The position numbers and the translations under genes are program-made. This document shows, piece by piece, positions 30,431 through 41,360 of a stretch of DNA of 64,000 nt. Below the pieces are notes generated by a model, which was not told the DNA's origin, ran no database searches, and saw only the letters and a list, made by a program, of their open reading frames with translations. Every line of letters begins with the position of its first letter. The first letter of the stretch is position 1. This stretch comes from Malania oleifera (Eukaryota; Streptophyta; Magnoliopsida; Santalales; Ximeniaceae), in the NCBI RefSeq assembly GCF_029873635.1, contig NC_080426.1:50978093-51042092 (forward strand), read 5' to 3'.

Positions 30431-30951
30431 ATTGTGAAATATACTAGAACTGTTTGTAAAAATACTAGAAATGCGAAATGCTTTGTTTCTTATTGGAATA
30501 ACACTTATGTGCCCACACATTGATATAACCTGATTCTCCCTTACTGAGAAGTGTCTCACTCCAATCATACAAATCTATTTCAGGTCCTTTAGGTAGTCGG
30601 ACCTAGCATTCTAGAGGGTTCTGGAGCGTAGTATTCTGTTAGTTTTTGTAAGTACTATTGTGAGTACTAAACTGTAGCTGGGATGTCATTTTGGATTATG
30701 TTGGATACCTTGGGTTGACGTTTTGTATTATGAAAGACTTAGTACTCTGGTATGAATGAATGTAATAGGTTGAAATATGTTCCGCTATGTTATTCATGTG
30801 AATAGTGGTTGTGAGTAGGGTATCCGTGAGCCCTATCGGGTTGGACCCTCATATTTATTAGTATCATGGATGTTTGTATGATACAGATACAGGTTTGGTT
30901 CTCATATCACACCCTAGGGCCCACTTTTGGGGTTCGGGGTGTGACAGTAGG

Positions 30952-31659
30952 CCTTTTCCTCTAGCTCTGTGCCCTAGCACCCCTCTGTAGGTTGGTCTCA
31001 ATCACTGTGGCCTTATCTACTAGTTCAGGAAAAGTCTAGACCTGGAAAGTCACTACTTGCTCATATATACCATGCCTCAAGCCGTCCTCGAATTTTCTCG
31101 CCTTCTTTTCTTCGTCTAGCAACATGTATAGGGCAAAACGGGACAGCTCGATGAATCTAGTGGCGTACTACTGTACCGTCATGTGTTCCTAGGTCAAATT
31201 CAAAAATTCTACCGCTTTAGAACTTCGGATAGTAGTGGGGAAATACCGCTCGAAGAATATCTCCTTGAAGGGGCTCCAAGTCATGGTTATAGGCACAAGT
31301 CTCTGCTCCTCTAGCAATCTCGCTTGATCTCCACCAGCGTTTAGCCTCTCCTGTCAACTTAAACGTAATAAATAGAACCTTCTGCTCACCGGTACAAGGG
31401 AGAACTACCAACGTCTCCTCAATCTCCTAGACCCAGTCCTCAACCATGAATGGGTCGGCCCCTCCAGAGAATGATGGGGAATTCATATAGGCAAACTTTT
31501 CAATTGTGTAGCCCCGTTCCCCTGAATTCCTGGCCATTTCTGCCATCACTTGCTACGTGACACTACATAGCACTGCATCAGAATCTCCATCATCCAAATT
31601 AGAAGGGCCTACTTCATCACCACCATCAGCATTCGTATTGTTGTTCCTAGGGTCCATAC
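30952..31659 (-). pseudogene. Gypsy-A gag, N-terminal and central part
   Basis: Minus-strand gag starting at ATGGACCCTAGG (31659). Readable parts are MDPRNNNTNADGGDE, IEKFAYMNSPSFSGGADPF, MVEDWV and [14 protein letters not shown], matching retrotransposon gag and the gypsy-B copy at 23881. Stops and a frameshift interrupt it. Gypsy-B separates it from its nucleocapsid part (13105-13327). Confidence 0.85.
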
Positions 31660-32102
31660 TGAAAATGGCACAATACGGTCTTAGAACTCTATCATTATTA
31701 CACAACTAATACACTCATCAGACTAAGAACCATAAGATATTCTCCTATAACCATTCATCTGAACGTTCTCATTCCCAATTTAAGATTCAATATTACCATA
31801 TAAAAACAAAAACCAGAAATAATTTACCATGGCTTTCTTGAAATCGTCGCTCCAGGAAAATCACAGAAACCACCATGGAACTTCCCGTCTCTAGGCTACA
31901 AGATAGAATCCTATATTCAAATCTTATTTCCCGTCTCTGGGCTACAAGATAGAACCCTAAATTCAAATCTTATCCTCCAACAATGACTGACTCAAATCCT
32001 AGTCTACTCATCTCCTATTCTCACCAAAATTCATTCCTATACTCTGGTATTGTATTCCGCTGAAATATGCAAAACCTAACAACCTAGGCTTTGATACCAA
32101 AC
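31660..32102 (-). other. Gypsy-A leader with primer-binding site
   Basis: Non-coding leader between the 5' LTR and gag. On the minus strand TGGTATCAAAGCC (32099-32087) begins 3 nt after the LTR end and matches the initiator tRNA-Met complement apart from one base. A short direct repeat, CCCGTCTCTGGGCTACAAGA and its CCCGTCTCTAGGCTACAAGA variant, lies at about 31886-31950. Confidence 0.85.
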
Positions 32103-32617
32103 TGTGACGCCCTAATTTTCCTACCATTTTTTTTTATATTTACAATAATAAAAAATAATCAATCATCAATCAAATATCTCTTATACCATGATAACAATGT
32201 CAACCCGGTCCATAGTGGAATACCAGGGATATATATGTTCATAAATACACACTATCCATGCAGCGGAATACATAAAGTGTCTGAGTCTCATATACAATAC
32301 CAGAGTGCTATAACCTCCATACATATACACATACATCCTCAAAAATCCATAGAGTACTCTAGGGGTTATACAGAACATATCCCCAACTCGAAATCACTTA
32401 CCTTGAATACTAGGGTACTAGATCTCCTCTACCTCGGAGCTCACTCCGCTTGTTTGACTTGATTTGTTGAAATGTTTAAATTCTGGATGAGACACCTCTC
32501 AATAAAACGGAATAAATTATTGACAATGTGTGTGGCAACACGAGTTTTGATATATCATACACATTCGTTTAAATAAAATTATATCAACTGAGAAAAACAT
32601 ACAGATATGTACTCATA

Positions 32618-32656
<39 letters not shown>

Positions 32657-33179
32657 ATAATTTCATAAGCTTTCATTTCTCATATTTAGGTTCTAGCTCA
32701 TAAGTATCCACCAGTATATAACACAACACATTTGTAACTCATGTCTGTTCATTTTTCATTTCACTTTCATAAACATTTTCCACCTTATGAGCATCCACCA
32801 ATATATAACACTATGCGTCTATAGCTCATGATTGTTTATCATATCTGTAACATAATTATCGTGTCTATAATGAGGAACCATCCTGAGGACATTCATGTCA
32901 CATCGTCATGTATTCACCCCACATTATCGGGTTGTATAGCCCGAGGGCGGGACCTAACCGTGGTTGGCCTACCTGGTTAAATCAAAATTGTAAGCGTCTG
33001 TAGTACAATTGGCCTACCGCAGCTTGGTCTGTACTCCAGGAGCAGTCAACATCTCTCCGCAGGCCCAATCAACTGCCACTGCCACACTTTATTCAAGACA
33101 TGTGGTTGCACTAACACATTTGCTAGCAACGGTACCATGCTCTTTGTATATTTCTAGTCCATCAGAATTCTCATTTCCA

Positions 33180-33680
33180 CATTTCTGTACTCATATTTCA
33201 TCATGTCTCTATATCTCATCATGTTTGTATAATTCTCATCAAATCTGTATAATTCTCATCATATATGTATACATTTCATTTCATCACATATGTATAACAC
33301 ATATTTGTGTATATTTCATATTATCACATCTTTATCAAACATGTATATATGTATATATATATATATATATATCACATATCGTCATTTCCATATAAAACAT
33401 ATATGTATATCACATTTCATCATTTCTATGTAAATTATATCTATATGTCTCATTTCATCATTTCTATAAAACATATTTGTATGTCACATATATTATCATT
33501 TCTTTGTAAAACTTATATGTATTTCCCATATCTTCATATCTGTATAAAACATATCAGTATATCTCATATCATCATATCTGTATAAAAACATATATGTATA
33601 TCTTATAACTTCATTACTGTATAAAATCATATATGTGTTTCTTATAACATCATTTCTTAGCCAAATCATATATTTAAGTA
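33180..33680. repeat. Minisatellite in gypsy-A 5' LTR
   Basis: Counterpart of 8165-8660. CATATATGTATATCACAT and TTTCATCATTTCTGTAT words repeat with about 33-36 bp spacing, including a (TA)n run at 33349-33371. Long frames here are artefacts of the repeat. Confidence 0.75.
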
Positions 33681-34304
33681 TCAATCACATTTCCAGTATA
33701 AAACTGTTATTTCATATTCCTTATGCTACACAATTTTAGACTGATAATCATAATATAATAATCACAGGGAAAATATCCATATCATAGTTTTCTAAAACCA
33801 TATGCAGTATTCTCAATTTCACATACTTTAAGCCAACCAGTTAATTTTCGAAAAATATATTTTATAATTTATTCCCCTTACCTGTTTACTGAGAGGGTGC
33901 CTGCCAAGATCTCTAAACCCACACCGCAGTGTTTGGAACTCAAAACCTTGAAATCATTTTTCTCCAGTTCAATCAACTCAACCCTAGAATTATGATCATT
34001 TAAACATCCCTAGGCCCATACACTCCATTTAATCAGTTAAATTTTAAGTAGATAACACAGTTATCATCTTTACCTCAACTTTGGAGTGGTGTCAGAAACC
34101 CCAAAACACAAAATTACTCTGATCAAATGGCGAAGAATCGTCGTCGGGATCCTGAAATGGTATTTTTCAACTGATTCGGGCTTGATTATGGAGAGAAATC
34201 AAAGAGAGAAGACGTGGTGGCTACAACCCTAGAAAGGGAAGGATAGAGGATTTATTTTCTCTCAAATAAAATGACTTGAATACCTTATATAGCCCACTAA
34301 TCCA

Positions 34305-34450
34305 CAGCGGAACCGTCGACCGTTTGCCCTGAAACCATCGACACTTTGATCTTTAACCAAACTTATTTTAAATGTTTTACCTTTACCTAGCTATGGTAAC
34401 ACGAAACCGTCAATGGTTTTCTACGCCCCCAACAAATCGTCGACGGTTTG
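34305..34450 (-). promoter_or_regulatory. AAACCGTCGACGGTTT array, gypsy-A 5' LTR
   Basis: Four sites, all weaker than in the 3' LTR copy: CCGTCGACCG (34313-34322), CCATCGACAC, CCGTCAATGG and TCGTCGACGG (34437-34446). The changes are largely at CpG. Confidence 0.5.
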
Positions 34451-34515
34451 GTTTTCACCAAACCATCTTCCATCTTTTTTTTTTTCTTATTATTTAAATT
34501 TTCTAGGTCTCTACA

Positions 34516-35795
34516 AAGCAGAAAGACATGGAGGGAGCTAAGATGGGAGAGTGCAGAGAGGAGAGAAGTGAGAGAGGTGCGAAGATCAGAAAGAGAAGAG
34601 AGAGATAGAACGAGAGCACAGGGAGAAAAGAAAAGAAAAGAAAAAAATGTATTTAAATTTATTTTTTGAAAAAAAGTTTATAATTAATGGAACATGTGTC
34701 ACCATATGGATGATGACACATGACATAACTAAGACCGTACGTCTAAGAAGCGGTGTGGTGTGATCCTCACCGTCCAATGTGTGTTTTCTCTTGACGGGTG
34801 GATCGTTGTAACGTCAGCAATTCGCGTCAAACGCCCAACGCCTGTCGTAGCTTGCCACGTGGCGGGTGTCGTCATGATGATGTAACCTTGCTACAATAAA
34901 CTCAAAAAAATATATCAAATATCAAAACCATGTGTCGCCACTTTTGAATGACACGTGGCAACCTTCTTCCCTAACTGGGTCAGCCTGAGTTGACCTGATT
35001 CAGACTAGTTGAACCAATTCGACCCGTCTTGAACCGCCAGTTCATTTTTTTCTAAATCAAAAACTAATTTTAAAAATTTGTAGAAAATAGTAAAAAATCA
35101 GATAAAAATATTTTATAAATAAATAAATAAAATATATTTGAGTTATTTTGACCCAAATAAAAATTAGAAAAATAAAAATACTAGAAATAAATAAATTAGA
35201 GAAAAAGTCTTTAAAAATCTTAGAGAATTGTAGAAAAATGTCAGAAAATTTTTTAGAAAATTCTTTAACATTTTGGAAAAAAAACTTGGGAATGTATTGA
35301 AGACTTTTTTTTTTTTTTGGCTCAAATTTGATGAATTTGTTTGATTATTATCTATATATATTTTATTTTTGTGTGTGTGCATCCCAATGATTAAACAAAG
35401 GATAAGGGGGTGTTTTAAACCTTACATATATTAGTTCTGAGGAAGGTTTATCTAATAAGATCCCCTCATTTGGAAGTTTTATTAGACATTCCTAAATCAC
35501 ACTTTATTTCATATTTATTTTTAAAGTTTTAATATTTATTTGCTTTTTAAGGAGTTAATTAAAGACATTAGATTCAGTTTAGGGATAAATCATGGTTAAT
35601 TAGGTACCATTCATAGAACGGGTGTATAGGGGGTGCTAGCACCTTCCCCTTGCACAACTGAACTTCCGATCCCAACTCTGATAAATGAAGATTACCATTA
35701 CTGTTCTTTGGGCTATGATTAATCTAGAGACCAATCAATAAGTAGGTAATTAGGTGAACTAACTACACCTAGAAAAATAACATATTAGTGATGAC
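34516..35795 (+). mobile_element. Right half of the Tat/Ogre-like LTR
   Basis: Continues the segment broken at 7099. It contains AT-rich low-complexity sequence, then ATAGGGGGTGCTAGCACCTT and AACTTCCGATCCCAACTCTG (about 35627-35681), a block I associate with Tat-lineage LTR ends. GTGATGACTCCATTGAACC (35789-35807) may be a decayed primer site. Confidence is limited because no proteins of this element are present. Confidence 0.4.
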
Positions 35796-36070
35796 TCCAT
35801 TGAACCTTTAATATTATTATTTTTCATCATTTCAGATTCTTCTCCAGGACGTAGCGACGTATAGTGTCTAATACGGTAACAAACTTTGTGGTTTGGAGAC
35901 TTCTTGTTATTTTTCTCTGGAGGTTTAAAAAGCTGATGCACTGCAACAACTAATCATTAGGTTTGTGATTTTATTTTATTTTTTTAGCATGGATTTCGAA
36001 CATTCAATTTGAATTTAGATAGATTTGGGCAAATTTTAATATAATTTTACATTACATCTTATCCAAATCC
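35796..36070. other. Spacer, possibly remnant of the Tat-like element
   Basis: No gene. It contains the foldback-like sequence at about 36005-36070 resembling 556-637. It ends at the 5' edge of copia-F. Confidence 0.4.
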
Positions 36071-36777
36071 TATAGGGGATGTGGCTCATATTTTGAGTGG
36101 AACGCATGTATCGGGGGAAAGCACCGTGAAGCAAGGGACCAAGAGAGAAATGCAGGATGGCAGCCCTTAACGGCAAATCGTTGACGGTTTGGGTATAACC
36201 GTCAACGGTTTCAAGTAGTGCTACAGGGGCAATCCTCTCGACTTCAAACCGTCGACGATTTCACTTCAAACCGTTGACGATTTCGCTTCAAACCGTCAAC
36301 TGTTTCGCTTGAGAATGTCATGGATTTTCAAATTGGAGATTAGTAGATTGGGATTTTGTGAAGGAATTTCCTTTAGGGGATCACTACAGAAGTGTTTTAG
36401 ATATACTATAGGTCTTCTGTTTGCTTTAGATTGATATATAACCCTCATTATGTAACCCTAAAAAGATTAAGCTTGGTGCAAGCTTTATAAGCTTGGTGTA
36501 AGCTTCAAGGGCTTTGTAAGCTTCAATATTGATAGTGAAAACAATCGCTGCTCTCGTAGACGTAGGTAAATTTTCGAACCACGTAAATTCTTGTGTCTTT
36601 TGGTTATTGCTTTTATTGATTCTCTTGGATAAGTGATTGCTTGGTTAGTATAGTTCATCATCGAGTGCTTGCTTGCTTTTTCCATTGATTGTTTCGTGAG
36701 ATTTTGTGTGAGATCTTCCACTACGAATACTCGGCACTGACAATTGGTTTTTGAGTGCTGATTGTTTAGGAACAACA
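36071..36777 (+). repeat. 5' LTR of copia-F (about 707 bp)
   Basis: Its start TATAGGGGATGTGGCTCA corresponds to TGTTGGGGATGTGGCTTA of the 3' copy at 44409; the first bases are mutated. It ends in AACAACA. It carries the GTCGAC-like array 36170-36310, a TATA box GATATATAACC (about 36430-36440) and a GACGTAGGTAAAT leader (about 36559). Confidence 0.85.
36170..36310 (+). promoter_or_regulatory. AAACCGTCGACGATTT array in copia-F LTR
   Basis: Five near copies of the same motif as gypsy-A: AAATCGTTGACGGTTT, ATAACCGTCAACGGTTTC, then three tandem 22-bp units (36242-36308) TTCAAACCGTCGACGATTTC, TTCAAACCGTTGACGATTTC and TTCAAACCGTCAACTGTTTC. They lie about 120 bp before the TATA box. Confidence 0.65.
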
Positions 36778-36779
36778 AT

Positions 36780-36834
36780 TGGTATCAGACTCAAGTGATT
36801 ATTGGTGTGGTGAACAACAATTGGTATCAAAGCT
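36780..36834 (+). promoter_or_regulatory. Duplicated primer-binding site of copia-F
   Basis: TGGTATCAGA at 36780-36789 starts 3 nt after the LTR. A tandem duplication including AACAACAATTGGTATCA places a second copy, TGGTATCAAAGC, at about 36822-36833. Both resemble the initiator tRNA-Met complement. Confidence 0.75.
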
Positions 36835-36845
36835 ATTGATTCTCA

Positions 36846-38215
36846 ATGACTAGGATTTCTTCTGCGAGGTTCAAGGTTGGTAAGTTTGATGAAAGGGGGA
36901 ACTTCGGGTTGTGGCAGAGGAGGGTGAAGGATTTGCCAGTGCAGCAAGGGATGGTGAAGGGTCTATACAAAAAGAAGTCGGAAAGCATAGATGACGCAAG
37001 TTGGAAGGAGCTAGAAGCGAAAATTGTGTCCACTATTAGGCTATGTCTGGCCAATGACGTGTTGTATCACATCATGAATGACGAATTTTCGGCAGCAGTT
37101 TGGCTAAAACTGGAGCCCTGGTATATGTCCAAGTCATTGACGAACAAGTTTCATCTTAAGTAAACATTATATTAGCTTAAGATGGCAGAGGGTTCAGACT
37201 TGACTCGACACAACAACACCTTTAATCGAATCATTAGTGATCTGGGGCGAGTTGATGTGAAGTTTAAGGAAGAGGACAAAACATTGATGTTATTGAATTC
37301 CCTACCTACGTCGCCAACATACGAGAATCTGGTTACGACGCTGACTTGGGGGAAAGAAACCTTGGAGTTGGAGGACATCACGAGTACATTGTTAGGGTTC
37401 CATCAAAGGAAGAAGACCAGTGATGAGGGTTCACATGGTGAAGGGCTCGTGGCTAAGGGTAATCAGAATTGTGGGAAAGGCAAGTCTTGGAGCGGATTGA
37501 GTGGTAATAAAACTCAATTGCAGTCCAGGAGAAGGAAGGACGTTCGCTATTTTAAGTGCGGGAAATTAGGGCACATAAAATGGAAATGTCCAGAGTGGGA
37601 GAAAGGGAAGGCAAAATCTCAAAAGTGTTCGTCAAAATATGCTAATGTAGTGGAAGAAGAGGACTTAGGGAGCAGTGATTGTGAGATGCTTTCTGTTTCA
37701 TCAAGTTCAAAACCCTTCACAGGTTCTTGGATCATAGACTTAGGATGTTCTTTTCACACGATGCCCAACAAAGCCTAGTTCACCACTTTTAGATTGGTGA
37801 GTCCTGGTTTCATTCTGATAGGAAAAGATGCGGTCTGCAAAGTTGTCGGAATGGGGGATATCAGGATCAAGATATGCGATGGTGTAGTAAGGATGTTGTG
37901 TGGGGTAAGGCATGTACCTGATCTACGAAAGAACATAATATCATTGGGTGCTTTAGATTGTAACGGGTATAATTACAAGTCAAAAGGTGGGACGATGATG
38001 GTTTGTGATGGTGTATTGATGGTAATGAAGGGACAAAGGAAAGCAGGGAATTTCTAAGAACTGTTGGGTAACTTAGTTGTAGGTGGAGCTGTAGCTGTAG
38101 CTGAGAGTTCTGAGTCAGATAATACCATTTTGTGTAAATCAACCACACACAAAACAGAGGATATTCGTAACTACATTGTTATGGATATTTGGGGACCGAT
38201 AAGGACAACATCATG
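36846..38215 (+). pseudogene. Copia-F gag, protease and integrase start
   Basis: One continuous frame from ATG 36846 with four nonsense codons (37161, 37173, 37776, 38055) and no frameshift. Gag words are KVGKFDERGNFGLWQRRVKD and WKELEAKIVSTIRLCLANDV, then LTTLTWGKETLELEDI. The zinc knuckle YFKCGKLGHIKWKC has its first cysteine changed to tyrosine. The protease site WIIDLGCSFHTMPNK has Leu where Ser is expected after the catalytic Asp. GVRHVPDLRKNIISLG follows. The HHCC zinc domain of integrase is missing through an in-frame deletion near 38140, then VMDIWGPIRTTSW (38180-38216) starts the integrase core, cut by solo LTR E. Confidence 0.92.
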
Positions 38216-38549
38216 GGTTATGTTGACTCTATGAGTCCTTCCCGTTTTGATTATGAAAAATCCAATGGTTCTTACTTGTACACCGAGCTCTTGAAATAGG
38301 ATCATCCTTTGCATGCACTGAGGGTAGGAACATAAGGAAATCATAAGGAATGCAAAGATCACATCACATATGGCATTTTAAGAGCCAAGAGATTGAGGAA
38401 CAAAAAGAATGAAGACCATTTGCTTATTGTATTTGCATTTATTCTTTTGGATCTATAATATTTAATATGATCTGTAGTAATGCATCTACATGCATGATAG
38501 GGTTTAAATGCTCAAAAGGCCATAGAGTGATCGTAGGGAACCAAACCTG

Positions 38550-38990
38550 ACTTCGGTCGACTGACGCCGGATTTTTGGGTTTAATTTAAATACCTAAGCC
38601 ATAGACTGACCTTAGGTCCCTAAACATCACATGAAAAGTCCCATATAACTCAAAAGTTACACTTATGTGAACAGGGGTGACTTCTAATAAAAATCAGGAC
38701 CTAAAATGACCATTGAAAGGGCCTTGGTCGACCGAACCAGTCTAGTTATACTATGCTAGGTCGACTGAACCACTATTGGCTAAGGAGATTAAGCCTCAGT
38801 CAACCGAACCTGTGCAGTATGAATGCTACGGTCGACCGAACCATACGAAAGTCAATATTTTGACTTCGCACGATCGAGCGTCCAGTTTCTGAACATAGTG
38901 TCCTCGCTTGACTGAACCGCCACATGCTTGAAACCCCGTACACTCGGTCAACCAAGTTTTTTAGTTCTCTTTGGCCACGGATGACTGAAC
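38550..38990 (+). promoter_or_regulatory. GGTCGACCGAACC motif array in solo LTR E, left part
   Basis: At least nine copies or variants, for example TCGGTCGACTGACG (38556), TTGGTCGACCGAACC (38725), AGGTCGACTGAACC (38758), TCAGTCAACCGAACC (38796) and ACGGTCGACCGAACC (38830), spaced 25-45 bp. TCGGTCGACCGA is the implied palindromic core. The array continues beyond the inserted LTR H at 41195. Confidence 0.6.
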
Positions 38991-40149
38991 CATATAAGTT
39001 GTAACAACCTCAAAATTCTTGCCATTATATATATCTGTATATCTACATCCATACCTAAGCAGCGAGAACACATATTATATAACCATTCACATATATATAC
39101 TATACAATACCAGAATCTAGTATATACAGACCATAGCCATACAAAAATACCCCCCAGCATCATCTACTCAAAAATATACACAACTCTGTCAAAAACTTAC
39201 CCTATGACCAGGGTAATCAAACTACTCTCTATTCGCGAGCCTGATCTGCTCGCCTAACTGGCTCACCTAAAAAATGTTAAAGTAATGGGGTGAGTCGACG
39301 CTCAGTAAGTGGAAATATACTATTGCTAGTGTGTGGCAACAAAGTTAAGGATACTTTTAAATAATAACTGAACTGTAATATAACAAATAATCTGTAAAAC
39401 ATATTTTTCTTTCTAAATTTAAAACATACTGTATCGTCTGTATTTATCTACTTTTCATACTGATAATATCATACTATACTCATTATATACTATAAAAATT
39501 GTATACATATACATATCTATGTTTTATCCCTGAGACTCTGTACGTCATGATTTGACCCTTCATGACAGGGTTGTGCGGCCTGTAGGCAGGACTTCATCTG
39601 GTCGACCCTCCAGATAAGTCAATATACTCTACATTACCTCAGTCCAGCCAAACTGCATCCTCTCCTAAGCTCGAGACTGGCTACTACCTCACAAAGCGGC
39701 CCCCTCCACCCAGGGAACTGGAGAGTTGCATACTCTCCGAGCACGGCTGACAGTACCCACACACTATCTGAGATATGTGGTTGCACTCTATCTGTATCTA
39801 GCAATGGTACCGTGCTCTGTATTCTATATCTATAATGTATCTGTTTGTAATCTTTCCACAGGGATCTGATATAATATACATATATACATATATACTCTTT
39901 TACTGTTTTCTTCATGTTTCCAAAATTACCATAACGCTATCTTTCTGTACTGTAAATATTGTAATCTCTGTGTACTACATCTGTAGCATCTTGATGCTAC
40001 CTCTGTATTTCTGTCTGTATACTCTATCTATATACTCTGACTGTATACTCTGTATGTTATGGTAATAGGAAACATGGCATACTATAACTCTGTATATACT
40101 ATTCTGTATAAAACTGTGATATTATACTGATCTGAATAAAATTATATAC

Positions 40150-40191
<42 letters not shown>
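40150..40191. repeat. (TA)n microsatellite
   Basis: A TA run of about 40 bp inside solo LTR H. Confidence 0.9.
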
Positions 40192-40194
<3 letters not shown>

Positions 40195-40884
40195 TGTTTC
40201 ATGAAACTACTCATATAAAAACTATATATGCATGTAAATTTCTCTGTATACTCTCTATGTATATAAATCTATATTTGTATATTCTGTGTAATCTCATATA
40301 CTGGAAAACTATATAAATTGTATATACCATTTATATCCGTGTACTCAGTATAGTATGATACTTTATAAAAGCTGTATAAATTCTTCATTACATAAAAATC
40401 TACTCAAGCCACACAAGCATTTAACTCATATTTTATAAATACTGTATAATAAACTGGTATAAATATGTGTCTTTGAAATCTTTGATAACATTATGAAAAA
40501 TCATAGTATAGCGTATTTCCCTTACCTTAAGTTTGAAAAACCCCTATAAAATTCTGGCTCTATACCCGTAGGGTTCCTAACTCAACATCCTGAAAACACA
40601 ATCCCCCAGAACAAAATATCAGTATTTTCTTACCTACAACATTTCTTATAACTGGGGAAAAGGCAAATACTAAATTAAATGTCTTACCCTCAGAATGGGA
40701 CGAAATTCAACTCAATTTTTCCAGCGATCAGCTCCAGCAGACTTGCAGAGAATCTCGCCAAAAGCATCGTGGTAGCCTCAAATCGTCGATCCGGCAAGAA
40801 ACCGGCCCCAAAACGAAGAGAGAAGTGAGAGAGAGTCGTAGAGAGAGAGGGGAGAAAGAGAGAGGAGCGTTATGAATGGTTAAA

Positions 40885-41115
40885 AAATTCATCAACGAAT
40901 CTTTCAATAAATTCGTCGACAAGGCCCTGTATTCGTCAACGAAATTCAGGCTGCCCCCAGAACCCCTCTCGATATTTTCTTGTCGACGAGGCCCTGTATT
41001 CGTCGATGAATTTCCTTATACACTCATTAACGAAGCCCTATATTTGTCGATGAGTTCGCAATTCCTTGAAATTATTATTATTATCCCCAATTATTATCGC
41101 GTTCGTCGACGAAGT
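40885..41115 (-). promoter_or_regulatory. TTCGTCGACGAA array in solo LTR H
   Basis: About eight near copies (TTCGTCGACAAGG, TTCGTCAACGAAA, CTTGTCGACGAGG, TTCGTCGATGAAT, TTCGTCGACGAAG and others). The spacer GGCCCTGTATTCGTCGA recurs here and in solo LTR D. Confidence 0.6.
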
Positions 41116-41194
41116 ATACGGCCCTCTTCTATTCTTGTTTTCATTTTTCTCCCTCTTTAATATTTAAATATCAATATTTTCCTGGTCGTTACAT

Positions 41195-41360
41195 GAGTAG
41201 TCGACCGTCCTCTTTGTTGGTCGACCGAACCTACGAACGGTTCAAAATCGCCCAAATACGGTCAACCATATTCTTAGTTGAAAAACTCCACGGCCAATCG
41301 AAGCTCCTAAAGTGGTCAACCGAATCCTTAATATGGTCGACCAAACCTTTCAGGTTGCCA
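41195..41360 (+). promoter_or_regulatory. GGTCGACCGAACC motif array in solo LTR E, right part
   Basis: Further copies: AGTCGACCGTCC (41200), TGGTCGACCGAACC (41219), ACGGTCAACCATA, TGGTCAACCGAATCC and TGGTCGACCAAACC. They end about 100 bp before the TATA box. Confidence 0.6.

Larger units (their letters stand above)
13328..30946 (+). mobile_element. Gypsy-B: Tekay/Del-like LTR retrotransposon nested in gypsy-A
   Basis: It is bounded by TGTAGTAACTTGA (13328) and GGGTGTGACA (30946) with an exact GTAGG target duplication (13323-13327 and 30947-30951). It contains a 5' LTR, primer site, gag, pol and a 3' LTR, all on the plus strand. It is itself interrupted by copia-C next to the primer site and by solo LTR G within RT. 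The protein relatives are the same as for gypsy-A, but the LTR differs. It is dead: gag and pol have many stops, and the integrase core is deleted. Confidence 0.94.
29171..30946 (+). repeat. 3' LTR of gypsy-B (1776 bp)
   Basis: Starts TGTAGTAACTCAAAC and ends TCGGGGTGTGACA. It has a short U3 with two copies of CTTAGAGGAGATA instead of a GTCGAC array, TATATATAAATA, a (CT)n tract (29251-29321), donor-like GAGGTAAGGG (about 29474-29483), donor-like ACAGGTAAGGGG (about 29615-29626), a GGGTCAATAATGACATGCCGG minisatellite (30000-30430), CTTACTGAGAAGTGTCTCAC (30539-30558) and a TTTCAGGTCC acceptor-like site (about 30577-30586). Confidence 0.93.
7100..34515 (-). mobile_element. Gypsy-A: Tekay/Del-like chromovirus LTR retrotransposon (carrier of the nest)
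   Basis: Two similar LTRs (7100-9475 and 32103-34515) are flanked by an exact 5-bp duplication AAGCA (7095-7099 and 34516-34520). On the minus strand the order is 5' LTR, tRNA-Met-type primer site, gag, protease, RT, RNase H, integrase, polypurine tract, 3' LTR. All frames carry stops or shifts, so the element is dead. Gypsy-B is inserted in the nucleocapsid part of gag (13328-30946). Without nested insertions the element would be about 9.8 kb. Integrase-proximal words such as HDVFHISMLRKYVP point to the Tekay (Del) chromovirus lineage. Confidence 0.93.
32103..34515 (-). repeat. 5' LTR of gypsy-A (2413 bp)
   Basis: On the minus strand it runs from TGTAGAGACCTAG (34515) to GGGCGTCACA (32103), with the same ordered parts as the 3' LTR: palindrome array 34305-34450, TATA box TATATAAGG (about 34284-34292 on the complement), donor-like GAGGTAAAG (34068-34080), donor-like CAGGTAAGGGG (33872-33884), minisatellite 33180-33680, and conserved ATTGAGAGGTGTCTCATCC (32486-32504). 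The acceptor-like CAG of the 3' copy has become CAA here (about 32468). Differences between the two LTRs show that the insertion is old. Confidence 0.93.
39000..41193 (-). mobile_element. Solo LTR H, gypsy (Tekay-like), 2194 bp, inside solo LTR E
   Basis: Runs on the minus strand from TGTAACGACCAGGAAAATAT (41193) to GAGGTTGTTACA (39000), with flanks TAAGT (38995-38999) and TGAGT (41194-41198). Parts are the GTCGAC array (40885-41115), CT-rich leader, donor-like GGGTAAGAC (about 40682-40690), donor-like AAGGTAAGGG (40517-40527), a CTGTATACTC-type repeat zone (39950-40290), a GTGCGGCCTGTAGGC block (39565-39579), CTTACTGAGCGTCGACTCAC (39291-39310), acceptor-like TTTTTAGG (about 39268) and a mini-exon ending ATAGGGTAAGT (about 39203). 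It is close kin of solo LTR D: their U3 spacers are nearly identical. Confidence 0.93.
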
